Below, in pieces: positions 54,266-64,000 of a DNA stretch of 64,000 bases (the first letter of the stretch is position 1; the number at the start of each line of letters is the position of its first letter). A model generated the notes under the pieces. That model made no database searches and was not told the DNA's origin. It saw only the letters and a list, made by a program, of their open reading frames with translations. This DNA is from Rhabdophis nuchalis (Eukaryota; Chordata; Lepidosauria; Squamata; Natricidae), in the NCBI GenBank assembly GCA_039707465.1, contig CM077648.1, positions 17,543,619 to 17,607,618 of the forward strand, given 5' to 3'. The position numbers and the translations under genes are program-made.

Positions 54266-54571
54266 GAAAGGTTCAGAGGTGGTATTCAGCAGGTTCTGAC
54301 TAGTTCTGGAGAACCGGTAGCGGACATTTTGAGTAGTTCGGGGAACCGGTAAATACCACCTCTGACTGGCTCCGCCCCCATCTATTCTCTGCCTCTTGAG
54401 TCCCAGCTGATCGAGAGGGAATGTGGATTTTGCAGTATCCTTCCCCTGGAATGGGGTGGGAATGGAGTTTTTACATTATCCTTCCCCTGCCACGTCCACC
54501 AAGCCACACCCACCAAGCCATGCCTACAGAACTAGTAGTAAAAAAATTTGAATCCCACCGCTGGTAAGGTG
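54266..54571. mobile_element. hAT-like element (ACCGGTA variant)
   Basis: The element is 54274-54563, CAGAGGTGGTATTCAGCAGG to TTTGAATCCCACCGCTG, flanks GAAAGGTT/GTAAGGTG (6/8). An internal copy of ACCGGTAAATACCACCTCTG at 54346-54365 looks like the right end of a shorter inner element. Confidence 0.7.
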
Positions 54572-54691
54572 TACGTGTGTATATGTGAGTGTGGGTGTTT
54601 TAATTTTCAGCTTTCATTCCCAGCCTTCATTTTCTGCTTATTTGATAATGGGGACTGTCACTCAGACTGATAAATATTAAACAACTCTAAT

Positions 54692-54788
54692 ATAGGATAG
54701 GATAGGATAGGATAGGATGAAGGAAGGAAGGAAGGAAGGAAGGAAGGAAGGAAGGAAGGAAGGAAGGAAGGAAGGAAGGAAGGAAGGC
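54692..54788. repeat. (AGGAT)n(GGAA)n microsatellite
   Basis: About five AGGAT units and about 17 GGAA units. Confidence 0.97.
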
Positions 54789-55108
54789 AAGCCTTATCAT
54801 AGGAACCCTTACAAATAAATTCTTAAAACTAACAAAAATTGTTGTTTCTGCAATGCCACAGAACCCATAAGTATGATGATACTTTAATGTGCCTATTGAA
54901 TGAATGGGATTTAACTATAATACAATGCAAGTTACCAATTTAGAGCCCAGAAATACTAGATAATGACCTCTAGACTGATAAGGTAACATTTGCAGTTCAA
55001 TGTGATTTCATGTGCTGCACCATGCAGTAAGAGACTTTCAAATGCTAGCAATCCCATTTTCTACTCTAGCAATCCCAACTGCAAGTTGGTTTATTGATGT
55101 AGTTGGAA

Positions 55109-55383
55109 GCCAGAAGCAGCGATTCCAGCAGGCACTACCGCCAGTTCACTTGTGTGCGCACTATGTGCGCACATGTTTGATGCATGCTGTGCACGCATGT
55201 GCAGTGCAATTAAAATTGTTCTGTGCACACGCAGAACTGAAAAACAAGATGGTGGCGCCTATGGCACCACCTGGGGAACCAATTTGGGGGCATAGCAGGT
55301 CTGGGATGCTGCTGGTTCCAGTGACCCAGGCCGCCAAACTACTACAAGTCCGAACCAGTAAGAACCCACCACTTGGCCAGAAG
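55109..55383. mobile_element. hAT-like element (ACCGGTT family), perfect TSD
   Basis: The element is 55117-55375, CAGCGATTCCAGCAGG to GTAAGAACCCACCACTTG, with GCCAGAAG on both sides. Interior: CTGTGCACACGCAGAAC, ACAAGATGGTGGCGCC. The ORF at 55012-55389 is a translation of it. Confidence 0.82.
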
Positions 55384-56087
55384 GCCTAATTGATATAAAT
55401 TTTCAGCATTGATGCTTCTCACATTGGCAACTATCCATGCTATTTTTTTAAATGGTAGATGTAGACTTTGCTCCCATATTAGTTTTAATTCTACCTTTAC
55501 CTCATGCAGTCTAGACTGGAGTTACTAGGTTCATATTCAATTCAGACATGAACCCAAAGCCTCAGGTAAGGCTTTGGCTAGGTCGTTCATCACATGGGCC
55601 ACACTTAATCATGATTTGTGAGTAAGCCATAATTGCTAGGTTAATACAACATGCTACACCAGAGCCAAACACCACCATTATAATTTAGCTTTTGTGTGAA
55701 GCACTCTTTCTCAGCTTTTAGAACAGTGAGTCAATGAAACACAAGCAGCTGGACATCATGGAAACATGGAACAAACCATGTCAGCCACACATGTACTCAC
55801 TGTGATCAGCTAAGTTATGCATATTGCATTTGTATTCATTTAGTTTAGCTTCCCCTTAAAAATTCACCGTATTTTGGAATATCTTGCGGAAATGCAAAAT
55901 CACTGCATCTTCTTCAGTGATTGATCTTTTATTTAGGTAGGAACTTTAAGGCATAATATGAATGTCTGCCTTGACTACAGAATATGTGGGTTTGGGCTAT
56001 GATGCCAGGTTTATAAGCAGGCAAGGGTACCATCTTCTTCCTAAATGTATTATGCCTTGTATTTTCATAGTTCTACTCATACATGAC
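55384..56087. other. No recognisable feature
   Basis: Non-coding DNA with no clear repeats. Confidence 0.4.
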
Positions 56088-56351
56088 CTCACTCCAATGG
56101 TGGTTTCCTACGGGTTCGGAACGGTTTGACCGAACTTGTAGTGGTTTGGCAGCCTGTGTCGCTGGAACCGGCAACGATCCAGGTCTTCCACACCCTCAAA
56201 CCGGTTCTCCCGGTGGCGCCATAGATGCTGCCATCGTTTTTGGCTTCTGCGCATGCGCAGATCATTTTTATAGTACTGCGCTTGTGCGCAGTGGGCAACC
56301 ACAAGTGAACTGGGAGTATCAGCTGCCGGAACCCACCCCATGGCTCACTCC
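56088..56351. mobile_element. hAT-like element (ACCGGTT family), perfect TSD
   Basis: The element is 56096-56343 with CTCACTCC on both sides. Interior: GGCTTCTGCGCATGCGCAG, ACCGGTTCTCCCGGTGGCGCC. The terminal bases (AATGGTGG..CCACCCCATGG) have drifted from the family CAGAGGTGG..CCACCTCTG. Confidence 0.8.
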
Positions 56352-57200
56352 GATGTCTCGTCTACAGGACTGGATGAGAGACTAAACCTCCTTTTGACCG
56401 ACATTGGTTTTGAACAAATATTTTGAGGATTATACCAAATATTGCTGACCTGTTTGATGTTTGGCTTCACTGGTGCAGCGAAACATCAAACACGACACAG
56501 CGACAACAGATTCTGTTTTTTGCAGCACAGAACAGCAGAGAGCTGGGCCCTCTTAATTAGTCCTTTTCTTTTTTAAAAAAGCACATTTTCAAAATCTCTC
56601 AATATGTGTGAAAAAGAGAGTGCAGAATTAGGTAGAGGAGAAAGGGGGCTGCCCGGCTCCATTGTTGGATTCTTTTAATAATCCCTGGCTTTTATTTTTC
56701 TTGCTTATTATCCCATTCGAACAGCAGTGGTGTACCTTGCCATGTTGCTCTTCCCAAGTCCATTTTTGGAAGCTAATAAAAAAAAAAAGAGCATCAGAAA
56801 TACAAATGCCGGTATTTCTTAGTATCAGTCAGCCAAGGAACGAGATTAAACCCCGAGCTGGGAGGAAGAGAAGAGCGGATGTTTTGCACAAGACTGATGG
56901 GAAGAATGACAGATTGTCAGTTAGCTCTTCTGACAATAGCAGCACAGAGGTGCTGTAGGTGACATGCTATCACAGGGCTTCTAAGACATTCTATTCTAAT
57001 CAGTTCTTTAATAAACAAGGGAAAAAAGCTGCAACAAAGCTGCTGGCAACTTCTTCGACGCAAGAAGGAAGCCCAACATCAGAACAAAGGAAAGAAACTT
57101 CCAGAGGTTGTTAGTGCCGTTTACCTTTTAACGGGAAAAGGATTTTTGCAGCCAAAGTTCTAGTAACCTTTCTGCTACAGATTTTGTTTAACACCCCAGC
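56352..57200. other. No firm feature
   Basis: The ORF 56662-56958 ends in a Ser/Asp-rich tail (KNDRLSVSSSDNSSTEVL) after an acceptor-like CCCATTCGAACAG, but it contains an A11 run and no family pattern; I do not annotate it as a gene. Confidence 0.35.
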
Positions 57201-57203
57201 CTA

Positions 57204-57552
57204 GGGATGCAGTGGCTCAGTGGCTAAGACGCTGAGCTTGTCGAACAGAAAAGTCGGCAATTTGGCGGTTTGAATCCCTAGCGTTGCGTAACGGAGTGAG
57301 CTCCCGTTACTTGTCCCAGCTTCTGCCAACCTAGCAGTTCAAAAGCATGTTAAAAATGCAAGCAGAAAAATAGGGAGCCCTTTGGTGGGAAGGTAACTGT
57401 TCCATGCGCCTTCGGCGTTTAGTCATGCCGACCCCATGACCACGAGACGTCTTCGGACAGTGTGGCTCTTCGGCTTTGAAACGGAGATGAGCACCGCCCC
57501 CTAGAGTCGGGAATAACTAGCACCTATGCACGAGGGAACATTTACCTTTAGG
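57204..57552 (+). mobile_element. Sauria SINE
   Basis: Head GATGCAGTGGCTCAGTGGCT with B-box-like GGTTTGAATCCC, body CCAGCTTCTGCCAACCTAGC and CCATGACCACGAGACG, tail GGGAACATTTACCTTTA. It is fairly complete, but no clear TSD is visible. Confidence 0.85.
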
Positions 57553-57743
57553 TGCACTGCAAATTAATATACTTGTAAAGCTAGATTTCCTGTTTCTTTT
57601 TTTAAAATCAGTGAAGTAATGAGATGGGACAAATTTGGAGAAAAGGTAGAACTGGGGAAATCAATGATTTCCTTCAGCATCATTTTGAAGTCTAGTAAGA
57701 GCTCTTACAGGTCTCTTTATCCCATTTCGTTTTGTCATTAGAC

Positions 57744-57762
57744 ATGTGTGTGTGTGTGTGTG
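57744..57762. repeat. Short (TG)n microsatellite
   Basis: About nine TG units. Confidence 0.9.
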
Positions 57763-57864
57763 TATGTTTGTATGTCTTTGCTCCTGTGTGCAAATCCCTT
57801 AAATACACTGTCCTTAGACTCAAGCTTGTTTGTTTTTTTAGAATCCATTTTTATACATCTAGAG

Positions 57865-58007
57865 CAGTGTTTTTCAACTTTGGCAATTTGAAGCTGTGTG
57901 GACTTCAATTCCCAGAATTCTGGTAGGGGAATTCCAGTATGCTGGTTGGGGAATTCTGGGAAATGAAGTTCACACCTCTTCAAGCTACACAAGGTTGAGA
58001 AACACTT
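57865..58007. mobile_element. Palindromic hAT-like MITE, older
   Basis: CAGTGTTTTTCAACTTTGGC and GGTTGAGAAACACTT ends, with inverted arms containing GACTTCAATTCCCAGAATTC and GGAATTCTGGGAAATGAAG. No clean TSD. Confidence 0.65.
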
Positions 58008-58012
58008 CTCCA

Positions 58013-58829
58013 AAGTAAAGCACTGGCTTCATTTAGACCTGATCCGCTCTTATCACTGCTATGTCATATTTGGTAGAAAGCAGGAACAATGTTTCTTTGG
58101 CACCTTAAGGAAAAAAATCATGTGTTTCCACTCTTTGTAGGAAATTACTATTAATTATATAACCTAAAGCCAAAATCTGTTTAGTAGAACCTGTCTCCAG
58201 TGAATTTGAAAGAAATGTGCTTTCACATTTTGTTTTATTTTCTGGGTCAAAAAAATATAAATTAAATTCCTTCCCATTATATTCACACCAGTTCACTCAC
58301 CTTTGATTCAAACAATATGTCAGATTTCTGTGAATGAATTATTAAAATGTTGATCTTATAAGAGAGACAGATAGCCAGCTGTAAATGAAAGTGATTAATA
58401 ATTAGGTGCTCCTGTACTGTCAATCTGGCACAATTCTTTGCTTATTTCCTCATTCTGGAAGGTTCTGTAGCCTTCCACAAGCATCTACCTGATACACTTG
58501 CATGATGCACGATAGCATTCTGTGATTTTTATTTTCAAACATTCAGTGTGTGCAACAAATGGGATGGATTTGCTTTATCTTTAATCATTTTACCATGTGA
58601 ATAAGGTAAAAGATACAAACTTTGCTAAATTACAGTAAAAGCAATGAAATCAAAATTGAATTTCCAATATCTTGGCTTCTTTAGCTACGTATTGCTAGAA
58701 TTCTCCGTTTGATTATTTTTATTCATTAAAATAGATGATGGAACTAAAGTTTTTAAACATAAACTACTGTAGGTCCAATGTTTTCCTCTTGCAAGTTCTG
58801 TGTGGCATGGCCTGATTGATCTGGAGTCT
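58013..58829. other. No recognisable feature
   Basis: AT-rich DNA without clear features. Confidence 0.4.
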
Positions 58830-59117
58830 ATCTACATCAGGAGTGTCAAACTCGATTTCATTGAGGGCCGCATCAGGGTTGTGTTTCACCTCGGGGGGGG
58901 GGGGGAGGCATGGCCAGAAGACTTGGCAAGCTTGACATCATTCGTGTTGGGAGTGCCTGTTGTGGCCCATGCAACCCTCCCAAGCTCCATTTTCACTGGC
59001 AGAGACACCCTGGACCAGCCCTTTGCTGTTTCCAGGGTGGTCCCCCGGTCCAGTACTAGGCACCCTGGGGACCCAATCCGGCCCCTGGTCCTTGAGTTTG
59101 ACACCCCTGATCTACAT
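58830..59117. mobile_element. hAT-like element (GTCAAAC family), perfect TSD
   Basis: The element is 58838-59109 (272 bp), CAGGAGTGTCAAACTC to GAGTTTGACACCCCTG, with ATCTACAT on both sides. Interior: GAGGGCCGCATCAGGG, CTCCATTTTCACTGGCAG. ORFs on both strands are translations of it. Confidence 0.92.
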
Positions 59118-59229
59118 GTTCTAATTCAAACTTCCCATCTACAAAACTGAAAGTTAGCCAGGTTTTAGCCCAGAAACAAGTTGATCATAAATGGCATGCT
59201 GCACTTTGAGTCTGCTTGAAATGCAGGAT

Positions 59230-59854
59230 CATGGTTCCGGTTCCGGCTCCTGCGGCGACGGGCGAGCCTAGCGCTCGCTCGCCGCTTTGTTTCTTCTTCT
59301 GCCCCCCAACGGGGGCGAGACTCCTCTGTTTGAGGGTCTCCCGTAGGGCCGGCTCGTCGGGGGGCGTGCCCCCCACGGCGGTGGAGGAAGCGGCTCCCGG
59401 CGCGGCTCAGGTGAGGGAGAACATGCTAGCGGGGGGTTTTCCCTTCGCCTAGGGAAGACGGCGCCATTTACAATTATGAGGAGGGCTGATCGGCTCAGTC
59501 AGAAGGACTCCCGAGGCTTCAGCTGCGAGGAGAGAGTGAGTCTTTAAAAAACTTTTTTTTCCTGCTGCCAGCCAGACTGAACGGACTGGGAGGGGGGTGT
59601 TTATTTTTAAAAAACCCCCCCTCGGATTTAAGCGGCACGTTAAAATGGCTTCTCTGCAAAGGGAAAGCGGAAACTTTCACTCCGGACGGTCTCTAACAAG
59701 GGAAAGTGGATTGTGACTTTTTGCAACATTGTTTCTAGGTCTGGCTGAGTTTAAAAAAATTCTTTTTTTTGCTACTTTCTCCCTCTGGCTGAGATGGGCG
59801 GTGGAAGTGGCTTCTCTGTGTCCCTGCCTGATTATTTCAACTAAGGAAAATTAA
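59230..59854 (+). mobile_element. L1 5' UTR, truncated at the duplication junction
   Basis: It starts near GGTTCCGGTTCCGGCTCCTG and shares an ordered series of blocks with the L1 5' UTR at 6850-7712: GCGGCGACGG, TTCTTCTGCCCC..AACGGGG, GGGGGGTTTTCCCTTCGCC, CGGATTTAAGCGGC, GATGGGCGGTGGA and GATTATTT..GGAAAATTA. It stops abruptly at 59854, where duplicate copy B begins. Probably a full L1 leader whose remainder lies beyond the second duplicate or was lost. The 78-aa ORF at 59216 is not a gene. Confidence 0.75.
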
Positions 59855-60247
59855 GGTGCCGGTCCGTGGCTTGATAGGAACCGGGCCGCAGGGCTGGAGA
59901 GGAGGAGGAGGGAGGAGGGGGTAGACCCCTGGGCAAAGCGCGCGCCAGATGCGGGAGAGCGCAGGCACGGTCGTTCGCGCCGTTGGAGGCCCTAGAGGGC
60001 CGAGTGAGCTGACTCCCCCCTGCATGTGCATGCGCAGGTGTGGCCATTCGCACTGTTGGAGGCCCTAGAGGGCTGAGTGAGCCGGCTCCCCCCTGCGTGT
60101 GCATGCGCCGCCTGTTCCCTCTCCCCCCCCGCATGCGCGTGCGCTGCCTGTTCCCCACTCCTCCGCTACGCCAGCCGGTCCGCAGATTTTTTTTTAAAAT
60201 GAAACCAGTCCCTGGTGCAAAAAAGGTTGGGGACCCCTGGCTTAAAG
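59855..60247. mobile_element. hAT element, left end missing (copy B)
   Basis: It corresponds to 44487-44959. The right terminus GGTTGGGGACCCCTG and the right TSD GCTTAAAG (60240-60247) are intact, but the left terminus and TSD are replaced by L1 5' UTR sequence. Confidence 0.9.
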
Positions 60248-60956
60248 GATGCTTTATGGTTTCCATATCATTAATCATTTTTCTCATTACACTTATTGTT
60301 ACGTATGTTGAATTAACAAATTTAACATTGTTAAATGTATAGTGTAAAAAGCAGGTTAGAATTTTGTACTTGATTATTATTTTTTCATTTTGATGAACTT
60401 GACTGGAGGTAGGAAGAGGAAAAAAATTCTGGTGTTTTCAATTTTTCTTGGACACTTGCATACCTACACAAATTCATAGAGAGGTGCAAATGAGGAAATG
60501 TGGTAATTAGAGAATAATTATAATAACATAAAGGGAAAGTACAAAAGACAGTCGGTTTTTATATATAACAACCTGGGACTTTAGAGCTGTAATATGTGTG
60601 GGTTTTTTCTCCTATCTTCAGAAAGCAGACAAAAACATAACTTGTTAATTGCAGTATGCCATAGCTTTTAAATAACTCCCTTAGAAGTTACCATGGTCCC
60701 TATTTGGGTAGCAAAGTATGTGGATGTGTTTGTGCATATCTTTGTGTATCTACATACAAGCACGCACATCCCTTTTTAAAACATTCAGTTATTCTTTTAC
60801 TTGACAACATCAACACGAATACATTTAGAAGATGTGAATTTGGCAGGAGGTATTATGACGCACTTTCTCAAGGAAATGAAAATGAATGTGACTTTTTGTA
60901 ACTATAAGTAGGGAACTTGTACCATGGCAGACCTTTAGCGTTCTTTCTTAGAGAAG

Positions 60957-61445
60957 AGGTGTTCCGTCTTCTACTTCTTGTGCCATATCTGTCATCAGAC
61001 GTTGGCGATCATGTTGGCAATCCTATTTTTACCAACAGCCACATGAAAAAGCACTGTTGAGTTTTGTTCAAACCAGTCCCTTAGATTTTGAAGCCATGAT
61101 GTCCTTCTTCTGCCTGGACCTCATTTGCCTTCAATCTTTTCCTGGAGGATTAAGTGAAGTGTGCCGTATTTTTCTGAGTGTTGCATCACATGTCCCAAAT
61201 ATTCTAACTTTCGCTTTGTAATGGCTTTGATGATTTCCCTTGGCTTTCCCAGGCAGCTTATCATCTCCTTTGTGATTTTGTCAACTCAGCTTATACCTAA
61301 CAGCCGCCTGTAAATCCACATTTCAAATGCTTCTAGTTTCTTCAAGTGGTTTTCTGTCAGAGACCAACTCTCTACTCCATAGAGCAGGATAGAAAAGATG
61401 TAACATCTGACAACTGAAGAGGTGTTTGGCTGTCTTTCTTCAGAC
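60957..61445 (-). mobile_element. RTE-like LINE fragment (copy B)
   Basis: Counterpart of 45665-46150, with the same stops and a handful of substitutions. Confidence 0.72.
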
Positions 61446-61490
61446 TTATCTCATATTATTCGATGTCTCTGTTCATGAAATCTAGTTGTA

Positions 61491-61658
61491 TATAATAATA
61501 ATAATAATAATCTTTATTGTCATTGTAAAAATTACAATGAAATTGGTTTTAACTTCACTGGTGCAAAATTATAACAGAAACAAAAAAGAGAGAAAAGAAA
61601 AAAGAAAAAAAACTAGCATGTGCATGGAGTGATTGCGGTTGAATTTAAAAGTCTCACA
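61491..61658 (-). mobile_element. LINE 3' end inserted only in copy B
   Basis: A 168-bp sequence absent from copy A, where the intact site reads GTTGTATATCTTTCCAG (about 46204-46220). It has an (ATA)n tail at the left and then TCTTTATTGTCATTG and ATTACAATGAAATTGG, so it is a minus-orientation, 5'-truncated member of the family at 11249. The flanking duplication is at most a few bases (TAT/TA) and cannot be fixed. Confidence 0.8.
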
Positions 61659-61868
61659 TATCTTTCCAGTTGTACATTTGTCCAGTGATGAAAACATAAC
61701 TTACTTTAGAACGTTTTCTGAGAGTTAAACTTGGATCTCAGGACAGATGTTATGTAGCCAGGGTTACCCCATAGTGTTGTGTATTTAGAAAGATGTCAGG
61801 TTCCTTGTCACGAGATCTAAAACAATCGGTGTGTTCAAAAGGAAGCCAGGCAGCATCTATTTGGAATA

Positions 61869-62287
61869 CAAGTAACCCTCAACTTCTGACCAATCCCTTA
61901 GTAACTCTTCAAAGTTATGATGATCCCCTCAGAAAGGAATTCAAAGTTTTGATGACTGGATCCTCATGCGGTCACCTGATTGCATTTTGGGAGCTTGGCA
62001 ACTGACCCACAATTAAAGATCTTTTCAGCATCCCACAGTCATGTGATCACAATTTATTATGATTTTTTTTTGCTGGAAACCAACATTTACTTCCACATTC
62101 TGGCAAAGGAAAAGAAAAACATTGCAGACAAGTAGTTTGCTTAGCAATCCCAGAATTTGCTTAACAACTACCACAAAAAAAGGCCATAACATTCAGGAGG
62201 TCATTTGATGATGTACTTTACGACTCGCACAACTTACAACCATCATTCTGGGCTCAATTACTGTTGTAAATTGAGGGATGCTTGTAA
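61869..62287. mobile_element. 'CAGGTAGTCCT' MITE (copy B)
   Basis: Counterpart of 46419-46835 with minor changes. Confidence 0.75.
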
Positions 62288-62290
62288 TTT

Positions 62291-62525
62291 ACTATTACTA
62301 TTACTATTTATTAAATTTGTATACCGCCCTTCTCCCTTGCGGGACTCAGGGCGGTGAACAGGCATAATAAAACCACAAAACATCAATATACAATATACAA
62401 AATACTTTAAAAATCAATTAAATGTAGGGCCTGTTCTAAAACCAGGTAAAATTCTCTGATAAAATCGATTAAAATCGATTAAAAACTACACCAGGCCGGC
62501 CGCACGGAATAATTTAAATTGGATG
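62291..62525 (-). mobile_element. L2-like LINE 3' tail (copy B)
   Basis: Counterpart of 46840-47075. Confidence 0.75.
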
Positions 62526-63228
62526 CTTCTTTTGAAATAAAATGCTGGGATCCAAATTGCATAACAGCACCAAAGAATTCTAACAACAACTTGGAGAATG
62601 AATGTTTTGATGAATAAAATAACATATTAGAGTTATTCATGAATTATTATTATTATTCATGAATTATTCATGAGTTATTCATGAATTTGGAATTATAAGA
62701 CTAGGACAAGATTTCATTTTTTAACTGTTTCCTGAGGTAGATGAATCAATTCTTTGTTCAGGAAAAATGTACCTGAAATTTTGTTTCTTTTAAAGTTGAA
62801 TCCTCTTTATATTCTTTATATTTGCAGGGAAATATCAGACATTGGTGTTTGTTCCTATTTTATTGATTTATATTTATATTTCATACTTTTAAATTGCACC
62901 TTTCCTTTGCAGAGGGGCTCTCGATCAATAAAGAAATGTCTCAAAATTAACATTAAAATTAAAAAATGAATAAATTAGGATGACTTTTTTTAAAATTATA
63001 GAATGACAATTAAACATAAAAAGGGGAAAAATACGATGGCCATTTAACGGAGTATTACAGGTAGGAATAGGGATCTTAATTTTAATGCAGAAGTGGTGAA
63101 AACACACCCAGTTGTGTAGCTGTGGAGATTAATAGGAACATTTTGCCTGCCCTAAGCAACCTTGCTGAAAAGAGATGTTTTTTCCTCTAATATTTTTCTC
63201 CTTCCCTTTTCTGTTTCCTTTGCTCCAG

Positions 63229-63714
63229 GCTACATACCTAAACAAAATGGTGAGCCAAACGCTCAACACAAAGGACAAAAGATCAGTACATACAGCCACA
63301 GAGGACCATTTTAGATATTCACCAGGCAGCCCAACCACTTCCTGTGAAAACAAAAACTGCCAGTTGTCAAGTGTCTGTCTCGGCAACCTCCTGAAGGAAA
63401 AAGAAATCGTGGAAGTAATCAACCATGCAAGAGACCCTTATGAAGCCCTCGCTTCTGAGGTGAACCACAACGGCGTAACAGGAGTCATGCAAAGTGTGTC
63501 AAAATCAACAGCCAAGGCTGATAATGGCGCCATTTTCCCGGGCCCTCCAAAAGATCAACCTTCCCTCAGTCGACAACCCTCCACCTTCATAGGAAGGCTT
63601 GGACAACCCCCAAGAGGACCAATCTCTTTGCACATGTACAGCAGGAAAAATGTGTTCCTTCACCACAATCTTCACACCTCTGAACTTCAGACTTTAGGCC
63701 AGCAAGATGGGTAA
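63229..63714 (+). CDS. 3'-terminal coding exon, duplicate (copy B)
   Basis: Same 161-codon frame, acceptor and stop as 47779-48264. By eye there are three base differences: exon residue 30 Phe to Tyr (TTT/TAT), residue 63 Val silent (GTT/GTA) and residue 65 Lys to Asn (AAG/AAC). No frame damage. The last two thirds are identical. It could be an alternative last exon of the same gene or the end of a second gene copy whose upstream part is outside or absent. Function unknown. Confidence 0.68.
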   Translation, partial: ATYLNKMVSQTLNTKDKRSVHTATEDHFRYSPGSPTTSCENKNCQLSSVCLGNLLKEKEIVEVINHARDPYEALASEVNHNGVTGVMQSVSKSTAKADNGAIFPGPPKDQPSLSRQPSTFIGRLGQPPRGPISLHMYSRKNVFLHHNLHTSELQTLGQQDG

Positions 63715-63860
63715 AGAGAGTCCGCACGTATTTATTCAGGTGGACAATTCAACTGACTTCGATTCTTCTCAGCTGCTGCTACCCATTTGTTTTACCTTTT
63801 ATAATAGTTGTTTCTGAAATTGGAGCTGTTCCTGTAAAATAAAGACAAGGATTGGATGTG
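63715..63860 (+). promoter_or_regulatory. 3' UTR and AATAAA polyadenylation signal (copy B)
   Basis: AATAAA at 63838-63843, same spacing from the stop as in copy A. One substitution in the interval (AATTC for AATTT). Confidence 0.55.
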
Positions 63861-64000
63861 GGGGACAGGGGGGAAAGATAGGGAAGCTAGCATGTTAACT
63901 TTAATGAGTAATTGAAATGTTTTTTTTCCAGAATTCTCCAGACTGTAAATTCCAAATTTTTTGTGAAGTTGATGATACAGTATAACTGCCTTGGCTTCCT

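Larger units (their letters stand above)
59855..64000 (+). repeat. Segmental duplication, copy B (runs off the window)
   Basis: Colinear with 44487-48550. Position 64000 corresponds to 48550. Differences from copy A: no left hAT terminus, two instead of three 75-bp units, the insertion 61491-61658, and scattered substitutions. Confidence 0.93.

Noticed and set aside
56662..56958. 98-aa ORF ending in a Ser/Asp-rich tail (VSSSDNSSTEVL)
   Set aside because: An A11 run lies within it, the acceptor is weak, there is no family pattern and no nearby polyadenylation signal that would support a last exon.

Overview
The window looks like squamate reptile nuclear DNA, most likely a snake. The evidence is: Sauria-type SINEs (tRNA-like head, BovB-like tail ending in CCTTTACCTTTA repeats); a CR1/L3-type LINE 3' end seeded with a (TAGAC)n/(TAGAA)n microsatellite, as described for the 'Snake1' CR1 family; an L1 with an ORF1-type protein; CR1, L2-like, RTE-like and R2/R4-like LINE fragments; Ty3/Gypsy LTRs; and many hAT, Tc1/mariner-type and Helitron-type non-autonomous DNA transposons. 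Nothing is prokaryotic: there are no operons, CRISPR arrays or rRNA. These assignments come from sequence features read by eye and from known families, not from a database search.

Layout. 1-5.7 kb: AT-rich non-coding DNA with two MITEs, a CR1/L3 tail and a SINE. 5.7-7.7 kb: a complete-looking L1 insertion with an intact ORF1 but no ORF2, bounded by a 19-bp target-site duplication (TSD). 8.7-19.7 kb: LINE and SINE fragments, hAT MITEs, two solo LTRs each sitting inside a hAT-like element, and a Helitron. 20.6-25 kb: hAT MITEs, a SINE/LINE junction, a LINE-tail palindrome, and a three-level nest (hAT in hAT, with an internally deleted Gypsy inside). 26-36.5 kb: more hAT elements (one carrying a ~200-bp-arm hairpin) and four L2-like LINE fragments, one with a readable reverse transcriptase broken by a single in-frame stop. 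37-44.3 kb: stacked R2/R4-like LINE tails, CR1 tails, a broken Gypsy interrupted by a hAT, and a CR1 interrupted by two hAT MITEs. 44.5-48.5 kb and 59.9-64.0 kb: two copies of one segment about 1-2% different. 48.5-59.9 kb: DNA between them, rich in hAT elements and ending in an L1 5' UTR.

Host gene content is small. The only well-supported host coding sequence is a 486-nt 3'-terminal exon (strong polypyrimidine tract and AG, 161 codons, stop, AATAAA about 124 nt later), present once in each copy of the duplication (47779-48264 and 63229-63714). I do not recognise the protein. Three short candidate internal exons with plausible splice signals (5434-5504, 16855-16922, 50571-50697) are offered only as hypotheses.

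The main points of interest are the ~15.4-kb tandem-type duplication of a terminal exon, whose junction joins an L1 5' UTR to the interior of a hAT; a LINE insertion present in only one copy; the ORF2-less L1 with intact ORF1; and the repeated nesting of LTR and LINE insertions inside one hAT-like family.
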